Source: Micromonospora phaseoli
Lineage (GTDB): Bacteria; Actinomycetota; Actinomycetes; Mycobacteriales; Micromonosporaceae
DNA length: 64,000 nt
Assembly: GCF_900109115.1 (NCBI RefSeq)
Contig: NZ_FNYV01000005.1
Coordinates: 377,509 to 441,508 of the forward strand
Reading direction: 5' to 3'
Numbering within the stretch: position 1 is the stretch's first letter; each line of letters begins with the position of its first letter. Below are positions 16,345-26,034 of the stretch, one piece after another. The notes beneath the pieces were generated by a model, which saw only the letters and a program-made list of their open reading frames with translations, made no database searches and was not told where the DNA came from. The position numbers were made by a program, and so were the translations under genes.

Positions 16345-17040
16345 GTGAGGCTGCAGCGGAAGCATGTGCTGGCGGCGGGGGTGGCGGTGGTCGCCGCAGC
16401 GACCGTGGCGGTGGGCACCGGACTCGGATTCGCCGACAGCGCGCCGACGCCGCAGAGCGTCTGCTCGGGCTCGATCACGTTCTCGGCCGAGGGCGGCGCG
16501 CCGGCCGCCACCAGCAACCAGTTCCCGGTGGGTACCCGGCTGCGGGTGACCAACCTGGACAACGACAAGTCGGCGGAGGTGACCGTGGTCGGCCCGTCGG
16601 GTAGCTGTGTGCTGCTCAACGCCGCCGCGATGGAGCTGGTCCGCGAGCCGGGCCGGAACGTGATCCGACGCAACGTGGTCGAGCGGGTGGGCGACGCCGT
16701 GGCGCAGCCGGGTGCCGGGCAGCCGGCCGCCGGGCAGCCGGGCAAGGTCGGTGACCGGCCGGGATCGGCCTCGCCGCCGGCGGGTCGCCCCGCCGGGGGC
16801 TCGGCCTGCCAGGGCGCGATCACCTTCTTCGAGGAGGCCGCCGGACCGGCCGCGACCAGCAGCGAGTTCCCGGTGGGTACCCGGCTGCGGGTGACCAACC
16901 TCGACAACGACAAGGCGACCACGGTGACGATCACCGGCCCCTCGGGAAGCTGTGTGCTGCTCAACTCCGCCGCGATGGAGCAGATCCGCGAGCCGGGCAA
17001 GAACCTGGTGCGCAACAACACCGTCGAGGTGCTGCGCTGA
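16345..17040 (+). CDS. Secreted protein with two RlpA/double-psi-barrel-like repeats
   Basis: 231 residues. A signal peptide (about 1-30, ending GLGFADSA) precedes two homologous domains, about 40-114 and 155-230, joined by a Pro/Gly/Ala linker. Each contains FPVGTRLRVTNLDNDK, GPSGSCVLLN and a REPG-N-R-N end, and a Cys pair with identical spacing (40/88, 155/203), probably disulfides. The GTRLRVTNL segment resembles the core of RlpA/expansin double-psi barrels, but the catalytic Asp of RlpA is not evident, so binding of glycan is likelier than cleavage. GTG 16345 has GGGAGG six nt upstream. Function unknown. Confidence 0.75.
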   Translation: MRLQRKHVLAAGVAVVAAATVAVGTGLGFADSAPTPQSVCSGSITFSAEGGAPAATSNQFPVGTRLRVTNLDNDKSAEVTVVGPSGSCVLLNAAAMELVREPGRNVIRRNVVERVGDAVAQPGAGQPAAGQPGKVGDRPGSASPPAGRPAGGSACQGAITFFEEAAGPAATSSEFPVGTRLRVTNLDNDKATTVTITGPSGSCVLLNSAAMEQIREPGKNLVRNNTVEVLR

Positions 17041-17053
17041 GGTGAGTTGAGGT

Positions 17054-17092
17054 CGGGTGGCTGCCGCGCGGTGCGGACGCGGCAACCACCCG
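17054..17092. terminator. Bidirectional hairpin terminator
   Basis: CGGGTGGCTGCCGCG (17054-17068) pairs with CGCGGCAACCACCCG (17078-17092), 15 bp with one mismatch, between convergent genes ending at 17040 and 17121. No T-run, as is common in high-G+C actinobacteria. Confidence 0.65.
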
Positions 17093-17102
17093 GCCGGTTC
17101 GG

Positions 17103-17138
17103 TCAGCCGAAGGCCGTGTCTCAGCCGAAGGCCGTGTC
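17103..17138. repeat. 18-bp tandem duplication at the gabT stop
   Basis: TCAGCCGAAGGCCGTGTC occurs twice in tandem (17103-17120 and 17121-17138). The inner copy encodes the last residues and stop codon of gabT on the minus strand; the outer copy lies just beyond it and would again spell the same end. A recent slippage event. Confidence 0.8.
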
Positions 17139-18449
17139 GAGGATGTCCAGGCCGCGGGTCAGCTCGTCGTCGGAGATCACCAGCGGGGGCAGGAAACGCA
17201 GCACGTTGCCGTAGGTGCCGCAGGTGAGGGTGAGCAGGCCGGCAGCGTGGCAGGCCGCCGACACCGCCGCCGTGGCCCTCGGGTCGGGGCTCAGGGTGCC
17301 CGGCGCAACGATCTCCACGGCGAGCATCGCGCCACGCCCGCGTACCTCGGCGATGCGGGGATCGCGTTCGGCGATGGCCCGCAGTCGCGCTCCCAGCACC
17401 GCCTCGATCCGCCGGGCGGCGGCGACCAGGTCCAGCTCGTGCATGGTCTCGATGGTGGCCAGGGCGGCGGCGCAGGCGATCGGGTTGCCGCCGTAGGTGC
17501 CGCCGAGCCCGCCGACGTGCACCGCGTCCATCAGCTCCGCCCGGCCGGTCACCGCCGCCAGGGGCAGCCCGCCGGCGATGCCCTTGGCCAGGGTGATCAG
17601 ATCCGGTTCGATGCCCTCGTGCTGACAGGCAAACCAGTCACCGGTGCGGCAGAACCCGGTCTGGATCTCGTCGGCGATGAAGACCACCCCGGCCGCCGTC
17701 GCCCACCTGCGCAAGGCCGGCAGGAACCCCTGCGCCGGTACGACGAAACCGCCCTCGCCCTGGATCGGCTCGATCAGCAGCGCGGCCACGTTCTCCGCGC
17801 CGACCTGCTTCTCCACCAGCTCGATGGCCCGGTCCGCGGCGGTGGCGCCGTCGAGGCCACCGTCGCGCAGCGGGTACGACATCGGCACGCGGTAGATCTC
17901 TCCGGCGAACGGCCCGAACCGGTGTTTGTACGGCATGTTCTTCGCGGTCAGCGCCATGGTGAGGTTGGTCCGGCCGTGGTACGCGTGGTCGAAGACCACC
18001 ACGGCCGGCCGTCCGGTGGCGTGCCGGGCGATCTTCACCGCGTTCTCCACCGCCTCGGCGCCGGAGTTGAACAACGCCGAGCGCTTCTCGAAGCCACCCG
18101 GCGTGAGCGCGTTGAGCTGCTCACAGACCGCTACGTACGACTCGTACGGCGCGACCATGAAGCAGGTGTGGGTGAAGCGTTCGACCTGCGCCCGAACCGC
18201 CTCGACCACCCTCGGGGCGGAGTTGCCGACGCTGGTGACCGCGATCCCGGCGGCGAAGTCGATCCACTGGCGGCCGTCGACGTCGGTGAGCGTCCCGCCC
18301 GACGCGTGGTCCACGTAGGACGCCACGACACTGCCGACGCCGCGGGCGACGGCGGTACCGCGCCGCCTGTGCAGCTCCGCGGAGGATGCCGTGGGCCCCT
18401 CCGCTCGCTGCTGCGGGGCTCGCAGACCCGGCTCACTCCTCGCGTTCAC
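17121..18449 (-). CDS. gabT: 4-aminobutyrate--2-oxoglutarate aminotransferase
   Basis: 442 residues, class-III PLP aminotransferase: SGAEAVENAVKIAR, YHGRTNLTMALT, IADEIQTGF (Asp260) and LAKGIAGG (PLP Lys289). Transfers the amino group of GABA to 2-oxoglutarate, giving succinate semialdehyde. It begins 4 nt after the aldehyde dehydrogenase stop. The first 17-18 codons (NARSEPGLRAPQQR...) are read from a repeat-family sequence (18401-18447); the conserved protein begins near AELHRRRG. No other standard start codon lies between the repeat and the conserved part, so GTG 18449 is kept. Confidence 0.9.
   Translation of the reverse strand: MNARSEPGLRAPQQRAEGPTASSAELHRRRGTAVARGVGSVVASYVDHASGGTLTDVDGRQWIDFAAGIAVTSVGNSAPRVVEAVRAQVERFTHTCFMVAPYESYVAVCEQLNALTPGGFEKRSALFNSGAEAVENAVKIARHATGRPAVVVFDHAYHGRTNLTMALTAKNMPYKHRFGPFAGEIYRVPMSYPLRDGGLDGATAADRAIELVEKQVGAENVAALLIEPIQGEGGFVVPAQGFLPALRRWATAAGVVFIADEIQTGFCRTGDWFACQHEGIEPDLITLAKGIAGGLPLAAVTGRAELMDAVHVGGLGGTYGGNPIACAAALATIETMHELDLVAAARRIEAVLGARLRAIAERDPRIAEVRGRGAMLAVEIVAPGTLSPDPRATAAVSAACHAAGLLTLTCGTYGNVLRFLPPLVISDDELTRGLDILDTAFG
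18401..18447 (-). repeat. Repeat-family sequence inside the gabT 5' end
   Basis: The segment containing CTGCGGGGCTCGCA and GCTCACTCCTCG matches the tandem repeats at 55707-55802 apart from an insertion and a few substitutions. On the minus strand it supplies the first codons of gabT. Confidence 0.6.
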
Positions 18450-18453
18450 CGGC

Positions 18454-19890
18454 TCAGCCCTCGATGTTGTGCATGACGTGCTTGATCCGGGTGTAGTCCT
18501 CCAGGCTGTAGACGGAGAGGTCCTTGCCGTGCCCGGAGTGCTTGAAGCCGCCGTGCGGCATCTCGGAGATGAACGGGATGTGGGTGTTCACCCAGACGCA
18601 GCCGAAGTCGAGCCGGCGGGTCATCCGCATCGCCCGACCGTGGTCCCGCGTCCAGACCGAGGCGGACAGGCCGTAGTCGACGCCGTTGGCCCAGCGCACC
18701 GCCTCGTCCTCGGCGGAGAACCGCTGCACGGTGATGACCGGCCCGAACACCTCGTCCTGGACGATCTCGTCGTCCTGCCGGACGCCCGAGACGACGGTGG
18801 GAGCGTAGAAGTAGCCGCGCTCGCCCACCTGCGCGCCGCCGGTCTGCACCGAGGCGTGGTCGGGCAGCCGGTCCAGGAAGCCGCGTACCCGGGCCAGCTG
18901 GTTGGCGTTGTTGAGCGGGCCGTAGAGCACGTCGGTGTCGTCCGGTGCGCCGGTCCTCGTGTTGCGGGCCTGCTCGGTGAGGGCGGCGACGAAGTCCTCG
19001 TGAACGCCGGGCGCGGTGAGCACCCGGGTCGCCGCCGTGCAGTCCTGGCCGGCGTTGAAGTAGCCGCCGACCGCGATGGCCTCGGCCGCCGCCGCGATGT
19101 CCGCGTCGTCGAAGATCACCACCGGTGCCTTGCCGCCCAGCTCCAGGTGGGTGCGCTTGAGATCGGGCGCGGCAGCCGCGGCGACCTCCATGCCGGCCCG
19201 GGTCGAGCCGGTGATCGACACCAGCTGCGGGGTTGGGTGGGCGACCAGAGCCCGCCCGGTGTCCCGGTCGCCGCAGACCACGTTGAACACGCCAGGTGGC
19301 AGGTGTTCGGCGGCGATCTCGGCCAACAGCAAGGTCGACACCGGCGTGGTGTCCGAGGGCTTGAGCACGACGGTGTTGCCGGCGGCGAGCGCGGGAGCGA
19401 TCTTCCAGATCGCCATCATCAGCGGGTAGTTCCAGGGGGTGACCTGGGCGCAGACGCCGATCGGCTCGCGCCGCACGTACGAGGTGTGCCCGGCCAGGTA
19501 CTCGCCGGCCGAGCGGCCCTCCAGCAGACGGGCGGCGCCGGCGAAGAACCGGAGCTCGTCGACGGCGGGCGGCAGCTCCTCCTCGGTGGTGAGCTGACGG
19601 GGTTTGCCCGTGTTGCGTACCTCGGCGTCGACCAGCTCGGCGGCCCGGGCCTCGACCGTGTCGGCGAACTTGAGCAGCGCCCGCTGCCGTTGCGCCGGCG
19701 TGCTGTCCCGCCAGCTGTCGAACGCTGCGGCGGCGGCCCTCATCGCCACGTCGACGTCGGCCGCGCCGGAGACCGGAGCCTGGGCGAAGACCGCACCGGT
19801 GCAGGGGTCGATCAGGTCGGCGTAGCCGCCGTCGACCGGCTCGACGTACTCGCCGTTGACGAAGTTGCGCAGCTTCTGCTGGTCACTCAT
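18454..19890 (-). CDS. Gamma-aminobutyraldehyde dehydrogenase family
   Basis: 478 residues, NAD-dependent aldehyde dehydrogenase: [15 protein letters not shown] (catalytic Glu250), [10 protein letters not shown] (nucleophile Cys284) and EVFGPV. The [10 protein letters not shown] active-site context is the one seen in PatD/Prr aminobutyraldehyde dehydrogenases. It would oxidise 4-aminobutanal from putrescine to GABA, the substrate of the co-transcribed gabT. ATG 19890 is preceded by GGAG about 10 nt upstream. Confidence 0.88.
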   Translation of the reverse strand: MSDQQKLRNFVNGEYVEPVDGGYADLIDPCTGAVFAQAPVSGAADVDVAMRAAAAAFDSWRDSTPAQRQRALLKFADTVEARAAELVDAEVRNTGKPRQLTTEEELPPAVDELRFFAGAARLLEGRSAGEYLAGHTSYVRREPIGVCAQVTPWNYPLMMAIWKIAPALAAGNTVVLKPSDTTPVSTLLLAEIAAEHLPPGVFNVVCGDRDTGRALVAHPTPQLVSITGSTRAGMEVAAAAAPDLKRTHLELGGKAPVVIFDDADIAAAAEAIAVGGYFNAGQDCTAATRVLTAPGVHEDFVAALTEQARNTRTGAPDDTDVLYGPLNNANQLARVRGFLDRLPDHASVQTGGAQVGERGYFYAPTVVSGVRQDDEIVQDEVFGPVITVQRFSAEDEAVRWANGVDYGLSASVWTRDHGRAMRMTRRLDFGCVWVNTHIPFISEMPHGGFKHSGHGKDLSVYSLEDYTRIKHVMHNIEG

Positions 19891-20019
19891 GGCTGGATCA
19901 CTCCGAAGGGGGTCCGGGGGCGCGCTGCGGCGGTTATCGCAATCTGCATGCCATCTTGGCTACTGAATTCGCGGCAGACAAGGGCTAGGGCGACTGTTTC
20001 CGTCGACTGCTCGGTGGTC

Positions 20020-20032
20020 TAGGCTTCGGCAC
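20020..20032 (+). promoter_or_regulatory. Leaderless promoter -10 element
   Basis: TAGGCT (20020-20025) lies seven nt before GTG 20033, so transcription would begin at or next to the start codon. There is no Shine-Dalgarno sequence. The -35 region is weak. Confidence 0.55.
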
Positions 20033-21469
<1,437 letters not shown>

Positions 21470-21472
<3 letters not shown>

Positions 21473-21522
21473 GGAGGGGCCCCCGGTTAACGCCTCCGGT
21501 AGGTGAAGGGCCCCCTGTTAAC
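21470..21522. repeat. 53-bp paired GGGCCCC/TTAAC repeat, copy 1
   Basis: Starts at the TAA stop of the aldehyde dehydrogenase: TAAGGAGGGGCCCCCGG then TTAACGCCTC, then a second GAAGGGCCCCCTGTTAAC unit. The same layout and the same length occur at 54995-55047. Each half is a GGGCCCC palindrome followed by TTAAC. Confidence 0.8.
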
Positions 21523-21535
21523 TCCCAGGTGGCGT

Positions 21536-22768
21536 TCACCAGGTGCCGTCGTCGCGTACCCGGGCCGGGGCGCGGCCGAGCAGGAGAGTGCTGAGGGCGG
21601 CGTCGATGTCGGCACCGAGAAACCACTCGCCGGCCTGATCCAGCGCGAAGATCCGCCCGTGCTCGTCCACGGCGATGATGCTGTGCTGGTGCTCCGTGCC
21701 GATCGGGAACAGGCGAGCCCCGATCACCGCCGCGAAGTCGGCGAGCGTGTCCGCCGTGTTGGCCACCTGGCGCGGTTGGATGTCGAAACGGGAGATCCAC
21801 ACCTCCTTCCCCGGGCCGCGACGCTTGGCGGCGAGTCTCGGAAAGGCGGTGAGGGTCGACGTCGCGGCGGGAAAGCTCGGGTGCTGGTGGGTCCTGCCGT
21901 GCACCGCGCTGACGTCGCGGATGGCCGACCTCGCCACCGCCTCGTCGTCGAAGCGTGGCCGCCAACCAGCGGCGACCAGGGCCTGGGCGACCTCCGGCCG
22001 AAAACGGTCGGGTTCCGGGTCGGCCGCGGGCTCGGGGAACCACGGCACGGTGTGGTTCCGCTCGGACGGCGGCAGGGCGTGGAAGTACACCAACATGTCA
22101 AGGCAGGAATCGCAGGGAAGGTCGGCCGGGCCGCCGTGCGGGTCGCCCGGCTCGCGTACCCGGGACACCTCGACGCGAGCCGAGACCAGCAGGTCCTTCG
22201 CGTCGCCCAGGCTCATCGGGGCGATGCCTTCGGCGGCGCGCCGGTGGTCGTGCCGGTACAGGACGTCGGAGACGACGACGAGTTCGGCATGCCGGTCACC
22301 GCCGCGTACCAGGTGGCCGGCGGGCAGCCCGTCGAGGTACGCCCGGACCAGTGGGTGGTGGTTGACCTGTACGTCACCCTTGGCGCCACGGGCCGTGAAG
22401 ATGCGTCCGTTGATGGTGAGACGGGCGGCCGTGGTCGGGTTGGGCAGCCGGCGGATGTCCCGCAGCAACTGGCCGGCCGGATCGACGGCGCGGGGGACCG
22501 GTGGCCCGCTGGGTCGGCTGCGGCGATAGAGCCGTGCGACCACGTCGGGCGCAACGTGTGGCCAGGTGGTCACCTCCCCGGTCTGCTTGTCCACCACGGT
22601 CGTGGGCAGGTCGCCTGGGAGCGCTCTGCCCAGTGTGGACACCGTGGAGGTGATGACATACCCCAGATCGAACTCCGTGACGGCGGGCCGGCACTCGTGC
22701 CCCAGGCGCAGCGAGTCGCGGCGGGCCCACGCCGCGGCGATCTGCTCGGCCTGTACGCGGTCGATCAC
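21536..22768 (-). CDS. YwqJ-like deaminase fused to a SUKH-3 immunity-type domain
   Basis: 410 residues with three regions. 1-75: a small domain resembling YrhB/Imm35-type immunity proteins. About 100-235: a nucleoside-deaminase-like fold of the YwqJ group, with HAE (160-162) and PCDSC (218-222), the expected zinc and proton-shuttle positions. About 255-400: a SUKH-3-like domain (AAGWRPRFDDEAV, then IGARLFPIGTEH, ALSTLLLGR). YwqJ deaminases are known as toxin tips and SUKH proteins as immunity proteins in polymorphic toxin systems. No secretion signal or export domain is seen, so an intracellular role is likely. TAGTTT six nt before GTG 22768 suggests a leaderless transcript. Confidence 0.75.
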   Translation of the reverse strand: MIDRVQAEQIAAAWARRDSLRLGHECRPAVTEFDLGYVITSTVSTLGRALPGDLPTTVVDKQTGEVTTWPHVAPDVVARLYRRSRPSGPPVPRAVDPAGQLLRDIRRLPNPTTAARLTINGRIFTARGAKGDVQVNHHPLVRAYLDGLPAGHLVRGGDRHAELVVVSDVLYRHDHRRAAEGIAPMSLGDAKDLLVSARVEVSRVREPGDPHGGPADLPCDSCLDMLVYFHALPPSERNHTVPWFPEPAADPEPDRFRPEVAQALVAAGWRPRFDDEAVARSAIRDVSAVHGRTHQHPSFPAATSTLTAFPRLAAKRRGPGKEVWISRFDIQPRQVANTADTLADFAAVIGARLFPIGTEHQHSIIAVDEHGRIFALDQAGEWFLGADIDAALSTLLLGRAPARVRDDGTW

Positions 22769-22774
22769 AACGCG

Positions 22775-22780
22775 AAACTA
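22775..22780 (-). promoter_or_regulatory. Leaderless promoter -10 element
   Basis: TAGTTT on the minus strand lies six nt before GTG 22768, with no Shine-Dalgarno sequence. Divergent from the similar element at 22842-22847. Confidence 0.45.
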
Positions 22781-22841
22781 CCGGATCACGTTCAGCGTTG
22801 GCAGGAAGTGTCGCTGCGGGCGAGAGTTCGCGGTGTCGCAA

Positions 22842-22847
22842 TAGGCT
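22842..22847 (+). promoter_or_regulatory. Leaderless promoter -10 element
   Basis: TAGGCT lies six nt before GTG 22854, the same hexamer and nearly the same spacing as before the aldehyde dehydrogenase at 20033. Confidence 0.5.
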
Positions 22848-22853
22848 GGCGCA

Positions 22854-23081
22854 GTGACGGATCCGCGGAAGAGGGACGGCGACCACCGGGTCTGGTACTG
22901 GCCTTCGGCGATCCTGCTGGGCGTCGTGATCGGTGTGGTGGCGGTGGGCGGGGCCGCCGGCATCGGGGTCGGTATCGCCATCGGCGTCGCGCTCGGGTTG
23001 GCGCTCAACATGGCGGATCGCGAGGATGACGCGGACGACACCGATCCCGGCCCGGGAAAGGGCCCCGACCACACGTCCTGA
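22854..23081 (+). CDS. Small membrane protein
   Basis: 75 residues. A short charged N-terminus, a Gly/Val/Ala-rich hydrophobic segment (about 17-52, one long or two short membrane helices) and an acidic tail rich in Asp. No family recognised. Apparently leaderless and divergent from the deaminase/SUKH gene. Coding is supported by the clean membrane-plus-charged-tail layout. Confidence 0.6.
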   Translation: MTDPRKRDGDHRVWYWPSAILLGVVIGVVAVGGAAGIGVGIAIGVALGLALNMADREDDADDTDPGPGKGPDHTS

Positions 23082-23262
23082 CCGGCGATCCGCGATCGGA
23101 GCACTTCGCGGGCGCGGCGGGGCGGCCACCGGTGGGTGATCCCTCGCGACGAGGCCGCTGCGGGGGTGGCGAGGAGCACCTACGGGGTTCGATGACCAGC
23201 CGATGTCCGGCACCGGTAGTAGCCTGACCGGCGGTCCCCCGCCGGGGGAGGAACGGTGGGTA

Positions 23263-24339
23263 GTGATGTCGTTACGTCGCCAGCTGGCGCGTCTCGCGAC
23301 GGTCTGCGTGCTCCTCGGCGGCCTGGTGGTGCTCGGTGGCGCCCCCGCGCACGCAGACGAGGACCGGGTACGGGTTCGCTCGGCGAGCAGCTTCACCGCG
23401 GGCCGTTCCGCCGCCGGGGTGACCGTGGAGATACGCAAGCGCACCGACGGCTGCGTGCGGGTACGCGGCGCGCTGGGTCTGAGCCTGCCCGGTGCGCGGG
23501 CCGACCAGGTGGTGGTGCAGGCCAACGTGGGTGGCCGCTGGGTGCCGGTGGCGACCTCCGGCGACGCCGGACTGGTGACCACCGCAGCGGTCGCCCCGGC
23601 CAGGGACGAGCTCTGCAAGGGCAAGGGAGTGGCGATGCGGTACCGCGTCGCCTTCACCGCCGAGGCGCCCGGCGGCCGGCTGGTGGTGACGGGCGAGGCA
23701 ACCACGGCGCGGGGCGCGGTGCTGGGCCGGGCCGCGGTGTCGTCCCGGGTGGTCGGCGGACGGGCCCCGGCCACGCCGTCGCCGTCGGCATCTCCGTCCC
23801 CGACCGCGAGTGAGGAGGCGGTCGAGGAGCCCGTCGTCGACGCCACGCCGACCTTGGCGTTGGCCGCGGACGGTTCGGGCGATCTTGCCCAGACCGCCGG
23901 CGAGTCCTCCGGCCGGTCGCCGGTGATGTACTTCGGCATCGCCATGGTCGCCGCCGGGATCCTGCTCATCGGGCTGCTGATCCACCGCTCCGGCAAGGAG
24001 CGGAGGGAGCGGAAACGGCACGGCGACACATTCGAGGTTCCGCCGCCGCGCAGTCCGGGCGGTACCACCTACCGCGCCGGTGGTGGTCAGGGAGGCGCGC
24101 CCGTCCCACCGGGGCCGGGTGTTGCGACTGCGGTGCCGCCCGGTCAGGTCTACGGGACGAACCGGACCGGGACGCCCCGGGTCTACGGCGGCCCACCGGC
24201 GGCCCGCCCGTCCGGCGGTCTGTACGGCGTGCGGCCAGCCGACTCCGACGATCCGGCCCGCGCCGCCACCCATCCGGACGCGCCGCCGGCCACCGGAGAG
24301 GCCGAGGAATCGGGGTACGGGCGCGGGCTCCCCGGCTGA
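23263..24339 (+). CDS. Secreted type-I membrane protein, unknown function
   Basis: About 358 residues. A signal peptide (cleavage after APAHA, before DEDRV) is followed by an extracellular beta-rich domain (about 30-165) with a Cys pair, a Ser/Pro/Thr linker, one transmembrane helix (VMYFGIAMVAAGILLIGLLI) and a basic then Pro/Gly/Tyr-rich cytoplasmic tail. GTG 23263 and ATG 23266 are both possible; GGAGG sits upstream at a slightly long distance. No homologous family is recognised. It precedes the phosphomannomutase gene by 70 nt. Confidence 0.7.
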   Translation: MMSLRRQLARLATVCVLLGGLVVLGGAPAHADEDRVRVRSASSFTAGRSAAGVTVEIRKRTDGCVRVRGALGLSLPGARADQVVVQANVGGRWVPVATSGDAGLVTTAAVAPARDELCKGKGVAMRYRVAFTAEAPGGRLVVTGEATTARGAVLGRAAVSSRVVGGRAPATPSPSASPSPTASEEAVEEPVVDATPTLALAADGSGDLAQTAGESSGRSPVMYFGIAMVAAGILLIGLLIHRSGKERRERKRHGDTFEVPPPRSPGGTTYRAGGGQGGAPVPPGPGVATAVPPGQVYGTNRTGTPRVYGGPPAARPSGGLYGVRPADSDDPARAATHPDAPPATGEAEESGYGRGLPG

Positions 24340-24409
24340 GCCGGGGTGGGGCCCGCCGCTCCGATACGCTCAGGTTCGTTGACGACCTGCTGTCCGAGGA
24401 GTGGAATCG

Positions 24410-25789
24410 GTGTCTGATCTGTCCCAGATCGTGAAGGCGTACGACGTCCGTGGGACGGTGCCGGACCAGTGGGACGAGCGTGTCGCTGGTGCCCTGGGAG
24501 CTGCCTTCGCCCAGGTGCTCGACGCCGCTGGTGACCCGGGCCAGGCCGTGCTGATCGGGCACGACATGCGCGCGTCCGGGCCAGGACTGGCCGCTGCCTT
24601 CGCCACCGGCGTACGCGCCGAGGGACGCCCGGTCATCGAGATCGGGCTCGCCTCGACGGACATGGTCTACTACGCCTCCGGTGCGCTCGGGCTGCCCGGG
24701 GCGATGTTCACCGCCAGCCACAACCCGGCGCAGTACAACGGCATCAAGATGTGTCACGCCGGAGCGCGCCCCGTCGGGCAGGACAGCGGGCTGACCGAGG
24801 TACGCGACCGGGCGCAGGCCCTGCTCGACAAGGACGAAGCGCTCGGTACGCCGACCGCGCCGATCGAGCGGCGTGACCTGCTGGCCGACTATGCGGCACA
24901 CCTGCGCACGCTGGTGGACCTGTCCGGCATCCGGCCGTTGACCGTCGTGGTGGACGCGGGCAACGGCATGGGTGGGCACACGGTGCCCAGTGTGCTCGGC
25001 GATGCCGCGTGGCCGGCCCTGCCGCTGCGCATCGTCCCGCTGTACTTCGAGCTGGACGGCACGTTCCCCAATCACGAGGCCAACCCGCTGGACCCGGCCA
25101 ACCTGGTCGACCTGCAACGCGCCGTGGTGGCGCAGGGCGCGGACATCGGGCTGGCGTTCGACGGCGACGCCGACCGCTGTTTCGTCATCGACGAGCGGGG
25201 CGAACCGGTCTCGCCGTCGGCGATCACCGCGTTGGTCGCGGCCCGGGAACTGGCCAAGCACCCCGGCTCGACGGTGATCCACAACCTGATCACCTCCAGC
25301 GCCGTGCCGGAGATCATCCGGGAGCACGGTGGTGAACCGGTGGTGGCCCGGGTGGGGCACTCGTTCATCAAGGCAGAGATGGCCCGCACCAACGCCGTCT
25401 TCGGCGGCGAGCACTCCGCGCACTACTACTTCCGGGACTTCTGGTTCGCCGACACCGGCATGCTGGCGGCCATGCACACCCTGGCGGCGCTCGGCGAGCA
25501 GCCGCTGCCGCTGTCCACGCTGGCGGCGGAGTACGAACGGTACGTCGCCTCCGGCGAGATCAACTCCACGGTCGCGGACCAGGCGGCCAAGGTGGCCGAG
25601 GTTCGGGCCGCGTACCCGGACGCCGAGGCCGACGAGATGGACGGGCTCACCCTGCGTTTCCCCGACGGGGCGTGGTTCAACCTGCGCGCCTCGAACACCG
25701 AGCCGCTGCTGCGGCTCAACGTCGAGGCACCCACCGCCGAGCGGATGATCGGGCTGCGCGACGAGGTGCTCGACCGGGTTCGCCGATAA
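24410..25789 (+). CDS. manB: Phosphomannomutase/phosphoglucomutase
   Basis: 459 residues, alpha-D-phosphohexomutase family. Phosphoserine loop TASHNP (Ser103), metal loop DGDADR (251-256), sugar-specificity loop GGEHSAHYY and the C-terminal phosphate loop RASNTEP. Interconverts mannose-6-P and mannose-1-P for GDP-mannose supply. GTG 24410 has GAGGAG eight nt upstream; an earlier in-frame GTG at 24401 overlaps that site and is less likely. Leads a gene group with a SIS isomerase and manA. Confidence 0.93.
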   Translation: MSDLSQIVKAYDVRGTVPDQWDERVAGALGAAFAQVLDAAGDPGQAVLIGHDMRASGPGLAAAFATGVRAEGRPVIEIGLASTDMVYYASGALGLPGAMFTASHNPAQYNGIKMCHAGARPVGQDSGLTEVRDRAQALLDKDEALGTPTAPIERRDLLADYAAHLRTLVDLSGIRPLTVVVDAGNGMGGHTVPSVLGDAAWPALPLRIVPLYFELDGTFPNHEANPLDPANLVDLQRAVVAQGADIGLAFDGDADRCFVIDERGEPVSPSAITALVAARELAKHPGSTVIHNLITSSAVPEIIREHGGEPVVARVGHSFIKAEMARTNAVFGGEHSAHYYFRDFWFADTGMLAAMHTLAALGEQPLPLSTLAAEYERYVASGEINSTVADQAAKVAEVRAAYPDAEADEMDGLTLRFPDGAWFNLRASNTEPLLRLNVEAPTAERMIGLRDEVLDRVRR

Positions 25790-25851
25790 GATCGCTCGCG
25801 CCGGCCGGCACCGCCGATCGGTGAAGCCGCATACGTGGAAGGAGCCGCGCA

Positions 25852-26034
25852 GTGGCCCTCGACCCGCAGTTGCTGGAAATCCTCGCCTGCCCGGACACAC
25901 ACCATGCCCCGCTGGACTACGACGCCCAGGCGCAGACGTTGACCTGCACCGAGTGCGGCCGGATCTTCGAGGTCCGCGACGACGTACCGGTGCTGCTGCT
26001 CGACGAGGCCCGTGGCCCCGTGGAGCGGTCGTGA
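25852..26034 (+). CDS. Trm112 family protein
   Basis: 60 residues, the normal Trm112 length: LLEILACPDTHHAPL then LTCTECGRIFEVRDDVPVLL. The usual zinc knuckle has four Cys; here Cys13, Cys32 and Cys35 remain and the second position is Thr or His. Trm112 proteins activate methyltransferases in other systems. In actinobacteria the gene often precedes a SIS-domain isomerase as here; the stop overlaps the next GTG (GTGA). Confidence 0.9.
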   Translation: MALDPQLLEILACPDTHHAPLDYDAQAQTLTCTECGRIFEVRDDVPVLLLDEARGPVERS

